From Salinicoccus kekensis (GTDB lineage: Bacteria; Bacillota; Bacilli; Staphylococcales; Salinicoccaceae): a stretch of 64,000 nt of DNA. Each line of letters starts with the position of its first letter. Position 1 is the first letter of the stretch. A program made the position numbers and the translations under genes. A model generated the notes under the pieces. That model searched no databases. It had not been told where the DNA came from and saw only the letters and a list, made by a program, of their open reading frames with translations. Location of the stretch: assembly GCF_900220995.1 (NCBI RefSeq), contig NZ_OBQF01000001.1, positions 1-64,000 of the forward strand, in the 5' to 3' direction. Of this stretch, positions 1 to 8,160 are shown one piece after another.

Positions 1-1048
1 TGTGTATGTCATCCTCAGTATCCGACAGTTCAATTTCGACCGTCTTTCCAATATACTGGGGATCTACAGAGTATTTACATTTACGGAACTGAACCATTGC
101 CTCTTTGGAGACCACTCTCGTCAATTGGTCTTCAAAGTACGGCTTTAACAGGTCTTCAGGGAGTGGATGTAGGTGCTCTTTTTCTTTATCCAGCCACAGT
201 GCGTCGGGGATGGCACCGGTCGCCTGGGAGACTTCCGTATTGAGCGCGTGACATAAATCATGAACGATATGTATCAAATCCACACTGTCATCGAACTCAT
301 GGTTATAGACCCGCAGCCGGTCCATCGTCCGTGCCAGTGCCTCGACCATCCCTTTGGTCTGGGGACGGTATGGCCGGCAGGCAATGGGCTGAAAGGCGGC
401 ATCCTTACTAAATGCGTAGAACCGTTGATTGAACACGACCTTATTATATTGTGTGCTGGATTGATCCACCACAGTCCGCATATTATCAAACCAGATTTCC
501 CCCGGTACGCCGCCAGTGTGGTGGAAGGCATCGTCCAAACATTCAAACAAGGTGTCCTGATGTCGATCAAAAGTCAATGTAATATATTTCTTGCGGGAAA
601 ACGACAGGACGTATAAAAATATGTTGAAACGAAAGATCTCGCCGTGCCGGCTGATTAAAGTCATGTCTTCTTTCCAGTCCACCTGCCCCGCTAAACCGGG
701 TGTGTGGATCACGCGTACTGTGGCCTGCTTCTGCCGTGTGCGTCTCTCCTTCCGACAATACTGTTTCACCAGACTGTAGCTCCCATCATAGCCTTTCTTT
801 TCAATGAATTTAAATATACTATACGCGCTGCACTGGATTTCCAGTTTGTCATGGATGATCGGTTTAAATTCATCCAGCTTACTTTTTCTCTTCACCCGTT
901 TTTTCTTCTCTGGGTACTGTGTCTCTGCTTCATAGGCGGCTTTCACCGTCCGGTAATCGCAGCCATACTGCCGGGCCAATGCGGCAAAGTTGGGTTTGAT
1001 ACCATCGTTCATAAATTTCCTGACTCCTTCACGTACGTCTTTTCTCAT
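1..1048 (-). CDS. istA: IS21-family transposase IstA (partial, C-terminus outside window)
   Basis: Reading the minus strand from ATG at 1048 gives one open frame of about 349 codons to position 1 without a stop. The start is preceded by a strong AGGAGG at 1055-1060. The N-terminus (MRKDVREGVRKFMNDG..) holds a helix-turn-helix-like segment with CDYRTVK. A DDE integrase core follows: VDWKED near residue 120, WFDNM near residue 190 and QTKGMVE near residue 225 supply the D, D and E residues. IstA cuts and joins IS21 ends with the IstB ATPase, whose gene would lie further left. It is only distantly similar to the second IstA at 23435, so this is a different IS21 member. The several short frames opposite it are shadows. 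Confidence 0.85.
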   Translation of the reverse strand, partial: MRKDVREGVRKFMNDGIKPNFAALARQYGCDYRTVKAAYEAETQYPEKKKRVKRKSKLDEFKPIIHDKLEIQCSAYSIFKFIEKKGYDGSYSLVKQYCRKERRTRQKQATVRVIHTPGLAGQVDWKEDMTLISRHGEIFRFNIFLYVLSFSRKKYITLTFDRHQDTLFECLDDAFHHTGGVPGEIWFDNMRTVVDQSSTQYNKVVFNQRFYAFSKDAAFQPIACRPYRPQTKGMVEALARTMDRLRVYNHEFDDSVDLIHIVHDLCHALNTEVSQATGAIPDALWLDKEKEHLHPLPEDLLKPYFEDQLTRVVSKEAMVQFRKCKYSVDPQYIGKTVEIELSDTEDDIH

Positions 1049-1149
1049 GAATATCCTCCTTCGATGTCATAAGAAAAGCATACAAAAAATGTAGGTCAAT
1101 CAACAATTTTCAATTGCCGATTTCCTACATTTTAATACTGCCATTTACA
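1..1149 (-). mobile_element. IS21-family insertion sequence, 5' part only, cut by window edge
   Basis: The minus strand carries an istA-type transposase that runs off the left edge. Upstream of it, the sequence up to about 1149 looks like an IS21 terminus. On the minus strand it begins with TGT and contains repeated blocks related to AAAATGTAGG, one around 1120-1135 and an inverted one around 1097-1105. Repeated terminal blocks are usual in IS21 ends. The istB helper gene and the other end must lie outside the window. The outer boundary at 1149 is inferred from the TGT..ACA convention, and no target duplication can be checked. Confidence 0.75.
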
Positions 1150-1287
1150 ATGACTTATTAAATTTACATGAGCGAGGATTTTCTAATTTAAAAGTGATTT
1201 CATGAGGATATGGTTTTTATTTTCTAAACTTCTCATTGCTTCTTCAACCAATAGAGGCTACTTTTTAAAATAAGAGGTGATATATAG

Positions 1288-1659
1288 ATGGAAACCAAAA
1301 AATTGATGGACGAGATTGATTTGATTCTCCATACGTCCAAAGTAGGCACCATGTCGACGTCATCCAGTCCCACAGTCAGCGAATATATGACTTACTATAT
1401 AAAGGATTATGCACTATATACCGAAACAGAAAAGAATTCCCCAATTATAAGCGGTATCGAACACAACCCTTTGGTCCAAATCACATTGGGCAGTGACGAG
1501 CAGAGTGACAATCATCTGGAAATCATGGGCGAAACCGAAGTGGTGACCGACCGGGAGATCATCGACTGGCTAGCACAGGAGAAAGGGCCGCTCACGGTGG
1601 CAGCTGATATGGTGATGCTTAAGATTATGGCACTGAAAGTGAAGCTGGTGGGGGAGTAG
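1288..1659 (+). CDS. Pyridoxamine 5'-phosphate oxidase-like (general stress protein 26 type) small protein
   Basis: A 123-residue soluble protein starting at ATG 1288, seven bases after AGAGGTG. The N-terminal helix (MDEIDLILHTSKVGTMSTSS) followed by beta-rich segments with TYYIKDYALYTETEKNS and a later I-x-G-x-x-V/E block resembles the split-barrel flavin fold of the pyridoxamine 5'-phosphate oxidase-like family. The C-terminal LKIMALKVKLVG strand fits the end of that barrel. Family members bind FMN or F420-like cofactors, or have lost binding; the substrate here is unknown. A 39-base stretch of its 3' end (1591-1629) recurs in degenerate form at 3501-3537. The family call rests on recognisable layout only. 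Confidence 0.55.
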   Translation: METKKLMDEIDLILHTSKVGTMSTSSSPTVSEYMTYYIKDYALYTETEKNSPIISGIEHNPLVQITLGSDEQSDNHLEIMGETEVVTDREIIDWLAQEKGPLTVAADMVMLKIMALKVKLVGE

Positions 1660-1692
1660 CGGCAGGACGCAAACGCTGCCACCTCTTAAAAA

Positions 1693-1730
1693 ACCTCCTA
1701 TGCCTACAGATTTCTGTAAGCATAGGAGGT
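1693..1730 (-). terminator. Strong stem-loop between convergent genes, terminator for the SDR gene
   Basis: Arms ACCTCCTATGCCTACAG (1693-1709) and CTGTAAGCATAGGAGGT (1714-1730) pair with one mismatch around a 4-base loop. The run of A just left of the stem (1688-1693) becomes a T-run on the minus strand, so the oriented terminator serves the leftward SDR gene. It can also stop reads from 1288-1659. Confidence 0.7.
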
Positions 1731-1862
1731 AATAGCTCATTGCATTTTAAATCGTTCTAAGGCAATTCAATATTTTTATCAGCCTTAAGGGATGTTTTTC
1801 TGTATTATATTGACACCATTACTTATCAATTATTTAAAGTGTAGAACCCATTACATCTATAA

Positions 1863-2609
1863 TTAACCATAAGAAACAGTGAGTCCACCATCAATGACGA
1901 CTTCAGCCCCACTAATATAAGATGACTCATCTGAAGCGAAGAACAGAACCAGGTTAGATATTTCTTTTGGCTCTGCAATGCGTTGCAAAGGAATTTTATT
2001 CACCATTTCTGCAATTGCTTTCTTAGTGTCCTCCTGCTCTGTAATCGCAGTTCTGATCACACCGGGGAAAATGGCATTTACTCGAATATTGTCTTTACCA
2101 AAGTCCAACACTGCACTTTTAGTGAGACCTCTAACTGCAAATTTTGAGGAAGTATATGCAGCTAAATTTGGAAGACTGAACATCCCGGCAAGTGAAGAAA
2201 CGTTGACGATTGAACCTGTATCTCCTTTCTTCATGGAAGGATGCACATATTTCATTCCTAGAAGCACACTATCTGCATTAATTTTCATCATTTTTTGATA
2301 CGTTTCATAATCTATATCCTGAACTGACTCGTAATTGGTGATCCCTGCATTGTTAACCAAGATATTAATAGGGCCAAATAATTCCTCTGTCTTTGTAACT
2401 AAATTTTTCCAGTCATCTTCGCTTGAAACATCTATCTTCACAAATGCTGCATTTTCTCCTAATTGCTCAGCAAATTCCTCTCCTGCTTCAGCATTAAAGT
2501 CGGCGACAACCACCTTTGCACCTTCTTCAATGAACAATTCTGCATGTGATGCGCCCATTCCACCAGCAGCACCGGTAATTACTGCAACTTTATTATCCAA
2601 ACGTCCCAT
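1863..2609 (-). CDS. SDR-family NAD(P)-dependent oxidoreductase
   Basis: A 248-residue classical short-chain dehydrogenase, full length for the family. The Rossmann start VITGAAGGMG (residues about 10-19) binds NAD(P). NNAG sits near residue 87, and the catalytic Ser of VNVSS and YTSSK (Tyr/Lys) follow near residues 140 and 153. The C-terminal SYISGAEVVIDGG is typical. Similar proteins are annotated as glucose 1-dehydrogenase or hydroxysteroid dehydrogenase, but the substrate cannot be read from sequence. It starts at ATG 2609 after AAAGGAGA. It is divergent from the GntR gene at 2799, and the 190-bp gap holds an inverted repeat at 2644-2674, so regulation by that GntR protein is likely. Confidence 0.85.
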   Translation of the reverse strand: MGRLDNKVAVITGAAGGMGASHAELFIEEGAKVVVADFNAEAGEEFAEQLGENAAFVKIDVSSEDDWKNLVTKTEELFGPINILVNNAGITNYESVQDIDYETYQKMMKINADSVLLGMKYVHPSMKKGDTGSIVNVSSLAGMFSLPNLAAYTSSKFAVRGLTKSAVLDFGKDNIRVNAIFPGVIRTAITEQEDTKKAIAEMVNKIPLQRIAEPKEISNLVLFFASDESSYISGAEVVIDGGLTVSYG

Positions 2610-2643
2610 AATTCAGTCTCCTTTAATTAATATTATTAATAAT

Positions 2644-2674
2644 TGTGAATATAAAAGTAGTACATGTATTCACA
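2644..2674. promoter_or_regulatory. Candidate operator between SDR and GntR genes
   Basis: A perfect 8-bp inverted repeat, TGTGAATA (2644-2651) and TATTCACA (2667-2674), is separated by 15 bases. It lies in the divergent gap 35-65 bp upstream of the SDR start, where a GntR-type dimer would block or assist transcription. A -10-like TATAAT for the regulator is at 2762-2767. The repeat is seen; assignment as the GntR site is inference. Confidence 0.45.
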
Positions 2675-2798
2675 TTTCATATATAATTATATAAGATTAT
2701 CGATAATATTGTAAAATGATGTGCTTCAGACAACACGATATTAAAGGATTTGAGTTTTCGATATAATAGTTTAAGTAATATTTATAAGGAGAAGAAAG

Positions 2799-3434
2799 AT
2801 GGTTAAAAGTAAAGTGCTAGATAATCCATTACCGATTCAAATAGCAGAGTTATTGCTCTACCGGATTTTTTCAGGGGAATTGGTACAAGGACAACGTTTA
2901 AAAGAATCTGAGATTGCCCAGGAACTCCAAGTGAGCCATGCTCCTGTCAGAGAGGCATTTTATATTTTACAGAAGGATAATATATTGGAACGCCTGCCCA
3001 GGCGTGGCGTCACGGTCCGGACCATCAGTGACGAAGAGCTTAATGATTATATAGAAATTTTAGTTGTTCTTTTAAGAAAAGCGGTTAAGGACTGTGAAGA
3101 TAAGTGGAATGCCGATGTACATGATGAATTTGAAAGACGCGTAAAAATATTGCAGATATACCATGATAAGATGCAAATTCTTAACTATATAACCAGTGCA
3201 GAAGATTTGCTGAGATTGTTCTTTGAAGCCTCTAAAAATACGGCATCTGTACGATTCTATTCTCAAATTGCAATGATAACCAAAGTAGCTGCCCAGACAA
3301 AATGGACGCCTAATAAAATTAATCAATATCATCAATCACTTAGGAAATTTATCAAATCAATAGAAGAATTGAATTTTGAATTAGCAATTGAAGAAATAAC
3401 TGAAACAACATTTTCATCTTTTTTACCATCATAA
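2799..3434 (+). CDS. GntR-family transcriptional regulator (FadR-like)
   Basis: A 211-residue protein with an N-terminal winged helix: residues about 12-75 include LLLYRIFSGELVQGQRLKE, the recognition helix SHAPVREAFYILQKD and the wing PRRGVTVRTIS. The helical C-terminal part (80-211) has the size and pattern of an FCD-type ligand domain, although the metal-binding histidines usual in FCD domains are not obvious. It starts at ATG 2799 after AAGGAGA. It is transcribed away from the SDR gene and probably controls it in response to an unknown small acid or sugar-derived ligand. Confidence 0.85.
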   Translation: MVKSKVLDNPLPIQIAELLLYRIFSGELVQGQRLKESEIAQELQVSHAPVREAFYILQKDNILERLPRRGVTVRTISDEELNDYIEILVVLLRKAVKDCEDKWNADVHDEFERRVKILQIYHDKMQILNYITSAEDLLRLFFEASKNTASVRFYSQIAMITKVAAQTKWTPNKINQYHQSLRKFIKSIEELNFELAIEEITETTFSSFLPS

Positions 3435-3500
3435 TCGAAAAAGCTCGAGACAAATGATATTAATGAGGGAGCAACTATCAGATAAGAGAGTTTAAGATTC

Positions 3501-3537
3501 CTCACGGTGGCAGCTGATAGTGATGCTTAAGATTATG
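3501..3537 (+). repeat. Degenerate second copy of the 3' end of the gene at 1288-1659
   Basis: CTCACGGTGGCAGCTGATA at 3501 and the following GTGATGCTTAAGATTATG match 1591-1629 exactly apart from loss of two bases (TG). The copy has no open frame of its own and lies just downstream of the GntR gene. The SDR/GntR block is therefore bracketed by two copies of the same short sequence, one inside an intact gene and one a remnant. Confidence 0.8.
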
Positions 3538-3580
3538 AGCGTGTTGCCCACAATTTGATTTGTGGGGATCACGCTCTTTT
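3537..3580 (+). terminator. Rho-independent terminator after the GntR gene
   Basis: GAGCGTG (3537-3543) pairs with CACGCTC (3570-3576). CCCACAA and TTGTGGG extend the stem inside, and TTTT follows. It stops rightward transcription from gntR and the remnant at 3501. Confidence 0.75.
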
Positions 3581-3743
3581 TCATATACATATTTTAGACA
3601 AGAGACAGGATGACAACAAAAGGATAAATTGAGCTACAGTTATGGTTTCCGTATTTTCAGTATACTTCCTCCAGCTCCCTTTATTCTCTCGAATAAATAT
3701 TTCTAAAAAAATAAGTATTATTGAATATTTATTTCCGTGAACG

Positions 3744-3752
3744 TGGTATAAT
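3744..3752 (+). promoter_or_regulatory. Extended -10 promoter upstream of the acyltransferase
   Basis: TGGTATAAT (3744-3752) is a full extended -10 element. A TTGAAT at 3721 lies 20 bases upstream, too far for a normal -35, so the extended -10 probably compensates. It leaves a leader of about 160 bases before the start at 3920. The remaining stretch 3435-3919 holds no convincing gene. Confidence 0.5.
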
Positions 3753-3919
3753 AATTCCATCTTAATGAAAGGGCTTACATTTCTGTTAGACCATTCTGGC
3801 AGTACCGAGTGAGCTAATGGAAAGACATATTCCACATCCGCATAAACCTCCCAGACCTCATAAAAATCTTTAGGTTTTTTGAAGTGATGTCCTACATATC
3901 AGGGGATGGAGGGGAAGCA

Positions 3920-5938
3920 ATGGATTTATATAAAATACCAGAAAGAAAGTTCAGGCCGGAGATTGAAGGGGTAAGGGCGGTAGCTGCGATTTTGATTGCG
4001 ATTTATCATATTTGGCTCGGAAATGTCTCCGGCGGCGTGGATGTGTTCTTTGTCGTTTCAGGATTCTTGATCACTGCATCTTTATTGAGCATGTATGAAC
4101 GTAACGGCAGTATTGATGTAATCGGCTATCTTTTGAAACTTGGGAAGAGGCTGTTTCCAACAGCTTTTGCGATATTATTATTTATTCTGATCACGAGCTT
4201 TTTATTTTTACCGCAGTCGCAGTGGACGGACACTCTCAGGGAAATACTTGCGGCAATGTTTTACTTTGAAAACTGGATGCTTGCTTTCAACTCGGTGGAT
4301 TATCTGGCACAGAACAACGCTGCGAGTCCGGTCCAGCATTTCTGGGCGATGAGCACTCAGTTCCAGTTTTATATCATCTGGACGGCGGTATTGATCATTG
4401 CGGTCTTCATCGCAAGGATAATGAGGATTGCGCCGCGCAAGTCGTTATTCACCATATTGATCACTTTATTCATCGTTTCTTTAAGCTACTCGGTTTATAT
4501 CACGACCGTCAACCAGCCCTGGGCATATTTTGATACTTTCGCAAGGGTGTGGGAATTCGCAACAGGGGGGATTTTATTTCTAATCATCGGCAACATCACT
4601 TTGAATAAATCTACAAGTTTCATATTCGGGTGGGTTGGCTTCATAGGATTGATCAGCTGCGGGTTGATACTGCAGGTGTCCACGATGTTCCCGGGTTATG
4701 CAGCTTTATGGCCAGTGGCTTCGGCAGTACTTATACTGCTCGCGGGCAATAATGGTGGCAAACTCAGTGTATATCAAATACTCGGTTCAAAGCCTTTAGT
4801 GAAGTTCGGCGGGATATCATATGGTTTTTATTTGTGGCACTGGCCTTTACTGATACTGTACTTCAACTTTACGGGGAATGAGTCGGTATCGATAATACAC
4901 GGGGTATCGATCATACTGGCAGCAATCATACTTTCGTATCTCACCACCAACATCGTCGAAAAACCGATCAGGGTTAGAAAAGAGATGTCCAAGCCCAACA
5001 CGGCATTGGTGCTCATTGGCATAGCTTCCCCGTTAATCATCTTAGCCGGCGCCTGGTCTTTCCATATCAATGAGCTGCAGGCGCAAACCAGTCTCGCAAG
5101 CGCCAAATCAAGTGATATGAGTGAGTATCCCGGCGCAATGGTGTTTGATTCCAACGTCAGTGATCTCAGCGAAATTCCGGAAGTCGATTTCCTGCCACAG
5201 CTGATCAATGTAAAAGACGACCTGCCGAGAAGCTACGACGATGGATGCCACCAGCAGGTGGAGGAGACGGAAGTCATAAGGTGTGAATACGGGGAAACGG
5301 AAAATCCGGACCAGACCCTTGCCTTGGTCGGCGGCTCCCACAGTACACACTGGCTCCCTGCTTTGGAAATCTACGCAGAGGAAACCAATACTAAAATAGT
5401 GAACTATACAAAGGGCAACTGCAGATTCTCTTCTGAAGCATATCTGGTGAGTACACCTGAGGCTCGGGAGACATGCGAAGAATGGGTCGACGGTGTGACG
5501 GAAGAATTGGTGGAGGAGAAACCCGATATTATATTCACAACGGCCGATGCCACTGAATGGGAAGGTATCCCTGAAGGATATGCAGAGAAATGGGAAGAGC
5601 TCGAAGAAAATGATATCAATGTTTTCGCCATCAAGGATAACCCGAGAGTCGAATATGACATACCCGGATGTATAGAAGAATACGGTGTGGAAAACGAAGG
5701 GTGTTACCTTGAAAATGATCTGGAAGATTATACAGAAGACATGGAAGAATTGGATTTGAGCAATGTCTATTATGCCGATCTGACAGATAAATTCTGTGAA
5801 GTGGACGTCTGTAAACCTATAGTAGGAAACGTCCTGGTGTACAGAGATGACCATCATATAACGAAAACCTATTCGGAAACACTGGCACCGTTCGTAGGAG
5901 AAGAAATTGATAAAGCGTTGGAGGGTTTTGGGGAGTGA
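3920..5938 (+). CDS. OatA-like membrane acyltransferase (acyltransferase-3 plus SGNH domain)
   Basis: About 672 residues. The first 400 form an acyltransferase-3 domain with ten or so membrane helices. It opens with FRPEIEGVRAVAAILIAIYH, where the His is the conserved catalytic residue, followed by GGVDVFFVVSGFLI. A linker leads to an extracellular SGNH esterase-like domain: GGSHSTHW near residue 471 supplies the Ser, and DDHHIT near 643 the Asp/His pair. Such two-domain proteins move acetyl groups to peptidoglycan MurNAc or to surface glycans. The ATG at 3920 is chosen over 3884 because GGAGGGG (3908-3914) fits it. The outer domain is very acidic, as expected for a salt-tolerant host. Apparently monocistronic. 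Confidence 0.85.
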   Translation: MDLYKIPERKFRPEIEGVRAVAAILIAIYHIWLGNVSGGVDVFFVVSGFLITASLLSMYERNGSIDVIGYLLKLGKRLFPTAFAILLFILITSFLFLPQSQWTDTLREILAAMFYFENWMLAFNSVDYLAQNNAASPVQHFWAMSTQFQFYIIWTAVLIIAVFIARIMRIAPRKSLFTILITLFIVSLSYSVYITTVNQPWAYFDTFARVWEFATGGILFLIIGNITLNKSTSFIFGWVGFIGLISCGLILQVSTMFPGYAALWPVASAVLILLAGNNGGKLSVYQILGSKPLVKFGGISYGFYLWHWPLLILYFNFTGNESVSIIHGVSIILAAIILSYLTTNIVEKPIRVRKEMSKPNTALVLIGIASPLIILAGAWSFHINELQAQTSLASAKSSDMSEYPGAMVFDSNVSDLSEIPEVDFLPQLINVKDDLPRSYDDGCHQQVEETEVIRCEYGETENPDQTLALVGGSHSTHWLPALEIYAEETNTKIVNYTKGNCRFSSEAYLVSTPEARETCEEWVDGVTEELVEEKPDIIFTTADATEWEGIPEGYAEKWEELEENDINVFAIKDNPRVEYDIPGCIEEYGVENEGCYLENDLEDYTEDMEELDLSNVYYADLTDKFCEVDVCKPIVGNVLVYRDDHHITKTYSETLAPFVGEEIDKALEGFGE

Positions 5939-5976
5939 GCATGACTATTAGGTAGAGATTATATTTAAATACTAGT

Positions 5977-6010
5977 GGAGCCCTGCATTTATCAATGTAG
6001 GGCCTTTTTT
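5977..6010 (+). terminator. Terminator of the acyltransferase gene
   Basis: GGAGCCCTGCAT and ATGTAGGGCC form a stem with a short loop, followed by TTTTTT at 6005-6010. The remaining stretch up to 6269 is AT-rich and holds only the presumed promoter of the next gene. Confidence 0.8.
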
Positions 6011-6269
6011 AATGTCTTCGTTATATTAGAAGATTATTACTAAATAAATTGGAGATTTTAATGGTTGTAGGCGTATTTACACAAAAGGCTGAGTAAATCC
6101 AAGAGTACTATAAAAAGTGATAAAACTTTCAAGGTGAAATTTTCTCTAAAGTTATTTAAAATTAACGGATTGTTTAGATTAAATAAGGTTTTATTGACTA
6201 ATTATTCAAAAAAATGTAAGGTGGTTGGTAATAAAGTTACCTAATAACAGTTTAGGGGGCATATTCATT

Positions 6270-7877
6270 ATGAAAGAATTGGTTATTTTTAAAATCAAGA
6301 GCACCTATAGTTATGACGATGTAATTGAGAGCCAGGAAGCATTTAAGAATTTGGGTAGTGAAAATGATACATATGATGTTAATTCTCTTGATGAGAAAGG
6401 AAAAGTATACATTGGTCACAACAATCAAAATGAGCCTGGTTGGTACGATAATGTAAAAATGTTGGCCACTGCTCTTGATAAAGATATTAAGAACCAATCA
6501 TCTAGAGCAATTGCAGTTTTGGAAGTAGACAATAAAGTATATATTTTAACTTTTGGACATGGCAGACACATGATTAATGAGGATTATATAGTAAGGAATT
6601 TTGGCAGGAAGATAGTTTTAAATTTGATAGAAGCTGATTCAATTAAGACTACACAAACTGCAGCAATTGGTGATTTCATTACTAGTCATCTTTCCAGTTC
6701 TTCTCGTCAAACGAATTTAAATGATTTACGAATAAATACTGATAGCGACCTTTTATTGAGAATCGAAGGAAATATAAATATATTAAATTTAAAAGCAAAT
6801 GCGGTAGGTGGAGATTCAATTAAATTATCTTTTAAGGAGCCAATTGAAGTTACACTTATAGTTAATATCATCAGAGAACTTGAAAAACAATATAATGAAG
6901 ATGCTTACAAGGAGAAATTTGAATGGATAGATAATCTGGTGCCTATAAAAGATAAAGTATTAAAAGATGAGATATTTAAAGCAGCATTTAAAGATTTCAT
7001 AAAAGAAGATGCTTCGTTGCACCTTGTTAATCTTGACACTACTTATGATAATTATTCCTATTCTTTTACTGAAAAAGGAAGCAGAGTAGAGGATATAAAT
7101 GATTTAAAAAGTTTAATAACAGTAGGCGAACGAATTGAAGAGGAAGAATACATAAACGAGCTAACACAATCTCTTCTCAAGAAAAAAATATTTGCCCATG
7201 ATAATGAAAACGGAGATATATTACTTTGGAGTTTAAAGAAGTGTTTAGCAGGAGAGGTTCCTGGTTTTGACCGTACTTATACACTGTTCTTAGGTAACAT
7301 ATATGAAGTGAATCAAGATTATGTAAATACCATAAACGAGAAGGTTAAGTCTCTGCAAAATGACCATAATTTTGAATTAGATTTTGATATATGTGATAAA
7401 AAAGAAGAGGGTGATTATCTTCAGGAACAAGCTGAAAACAGAGACGACATTATGTGTCTTGATCAAGATTTTATTACATATAATGGAAGAAGCATTGAAG
7501 CTTGTGACCTTTTAACTGACAATAAAGAACTTATCCATGTAAAAAAATGGTCATCTTCTAGCACATTAAGTCATTTGTTTCAGCAAGGCATAGTTTCAGC
7601 TGAATTATTGCTTAATGATCGATATTTCAGAGAAGAGTTGAATAAAAAATTAAATGAAGAGAAATTTAAAATCCCAGAAACAAATTTTCAACCTCCTGAT
7701 TATACAATTATTTATAGTGTTTTATTCAAGGCAGAAAATTATACCTTCGTTGATTTACCTATTTTTTCAAAAATTGTGCTGGTTAATAGCTTTATCACTT
7801 TAAGAAACCTAGCTTTTAAAGTGAAGTTGAACAGCCTTAGATACATTGTTGAAGATAAGCAAAAATCCGAAGAGTAA
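6270..7877 (+). CDS. TIGR04141/DUF6119-type sporadically distributed protein
   Basis: A 535-residue soluble protein starting MKELVIFKIKSTYSYDDVIES. ATG 6270 is chosen over the upstream TTG at 6225 because TTAGGGGG lies just before it. The order of features matches the TIGR04141 family (also DUF6119) as I know it: the N-terminal half contains AVLEVDNKVYILTFGHGRHMI, then NFGRKIVLNLI, then a conserved region with RIEGNINILNLKANAVGGDS. The C-terminal part holds LIHVKKWSSSSTLSHLFQQG, where LIHVKKW looks like the core strand of a nuclease-like fold. Family function is not established. The sporadic distribution and the setting here (AT-rich, IS relic, other defence genes) are compatible with phage defence. 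Confidence 0.75.
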   Translation: MKELVIFKIKSTYSYDDVIESQEAFKNLGSENDTYDVNSLDEKGKVYIGHNNQNEPGWYDNVKMLATALDKDIKNQSSRAIAVLEVDNKVYILTFGHGRHMINEDYIVRNFGRKIVLNLIEADSIKTTQTAAIGDFITSHLSSSSRQTNLNDLRINTDSDLLLRIEGNINILNLKANAVGGDSIKLSFKEPIEVTLIVNIIRELEKQYNEDAYKEKFEWIDNLVPIKDKVLKDEIFKAAFKDFIKEDASLHLVNLDTTYDNYSYSFTEKGSRVEDINDLKSLITVGERIEEEEYINELTQSLLKKKIFAHDNENGDILLWSLKKCLAGEVPGFDRTYTLFLGNIYEVNQDYVNTINEKVKSLQNDHNFELDFDICDKKEEGDYLQEQAENRDDIMCLDQDFITYNGRSIEACDLLTDNKELIHVKKWSSSSTLSHLFQQGIVSAELLLNDRYFREELNKKLNEEKFKIPETNFQPPDYTIIYSVLFKAENYTFVDLPIFSKIVLVNSFITLRNLAFKVKLNSLRYIVEDKQKSEE

Positions 7878-8020
7878 GAGGTTTTTATATCCAAAAGGTA
7901 AAGAGCGTATTTAATCTAGAGATTTAGCTTACAGATAAGTTGGATGAAATATCGATATTCATTTAAGAAAGAAGATAATATACCGTGAATTATCTATTAC
8001 AAATTATGAGTTTAGCGCAC

Positions 8021-8130
8021 AGGGCAAAATACAAGTGCAGATTTTTACAGCCTAGAAACGTAAAGCCTTGTATTATTTTAATTAGTACAAATATTAACAA
8101 AAGATGTTAGGTAGCAATTGGTGCACAGCT
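8021..8130 (+). mobile_element. Relic of an IS21-family left end
   Basis: The stretch from GGCAAAAT (8023) through AAGTGCAG, CCTTG, TTTTAATTAGTACAAATATTAA aligns base by base with the left end of the intact IS21 element at 23283-23360. The block CAATTGGTGCACAGC at 8115-8129 matches the helix-turn-helix coding part of its istA near 23524. The part between is deleted and no frame remains. It fills most of the gap 7878-8160, which otherwise holds nothing recognisable. Confidence 0.65.
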
Positions 8131-8160
8131 CTAAATAACTAAGCTAAGAGGTGATTATCA

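Noticed and set aside
260..1072. Several open frames on both strands across the first kilobase
   Set aside because: A continuous minus-strand frame from 1048 to the window edge with DDE motifs and a perfect ribosome site explains the region; the others are shadows of istA.
3581..3835. Leftward 84-codon frame upstream of the acyltransferase
   Set aside because: No ribosome site or family pattern, and it overlaps the promoter of the rightward gene.
5108..5857. 249-codon minus-strand frame inside the acyltransferase gene
   Set aside because: Antisense shadow of a well-supported gene, with atypical Cys/His/Phe-rich composition.
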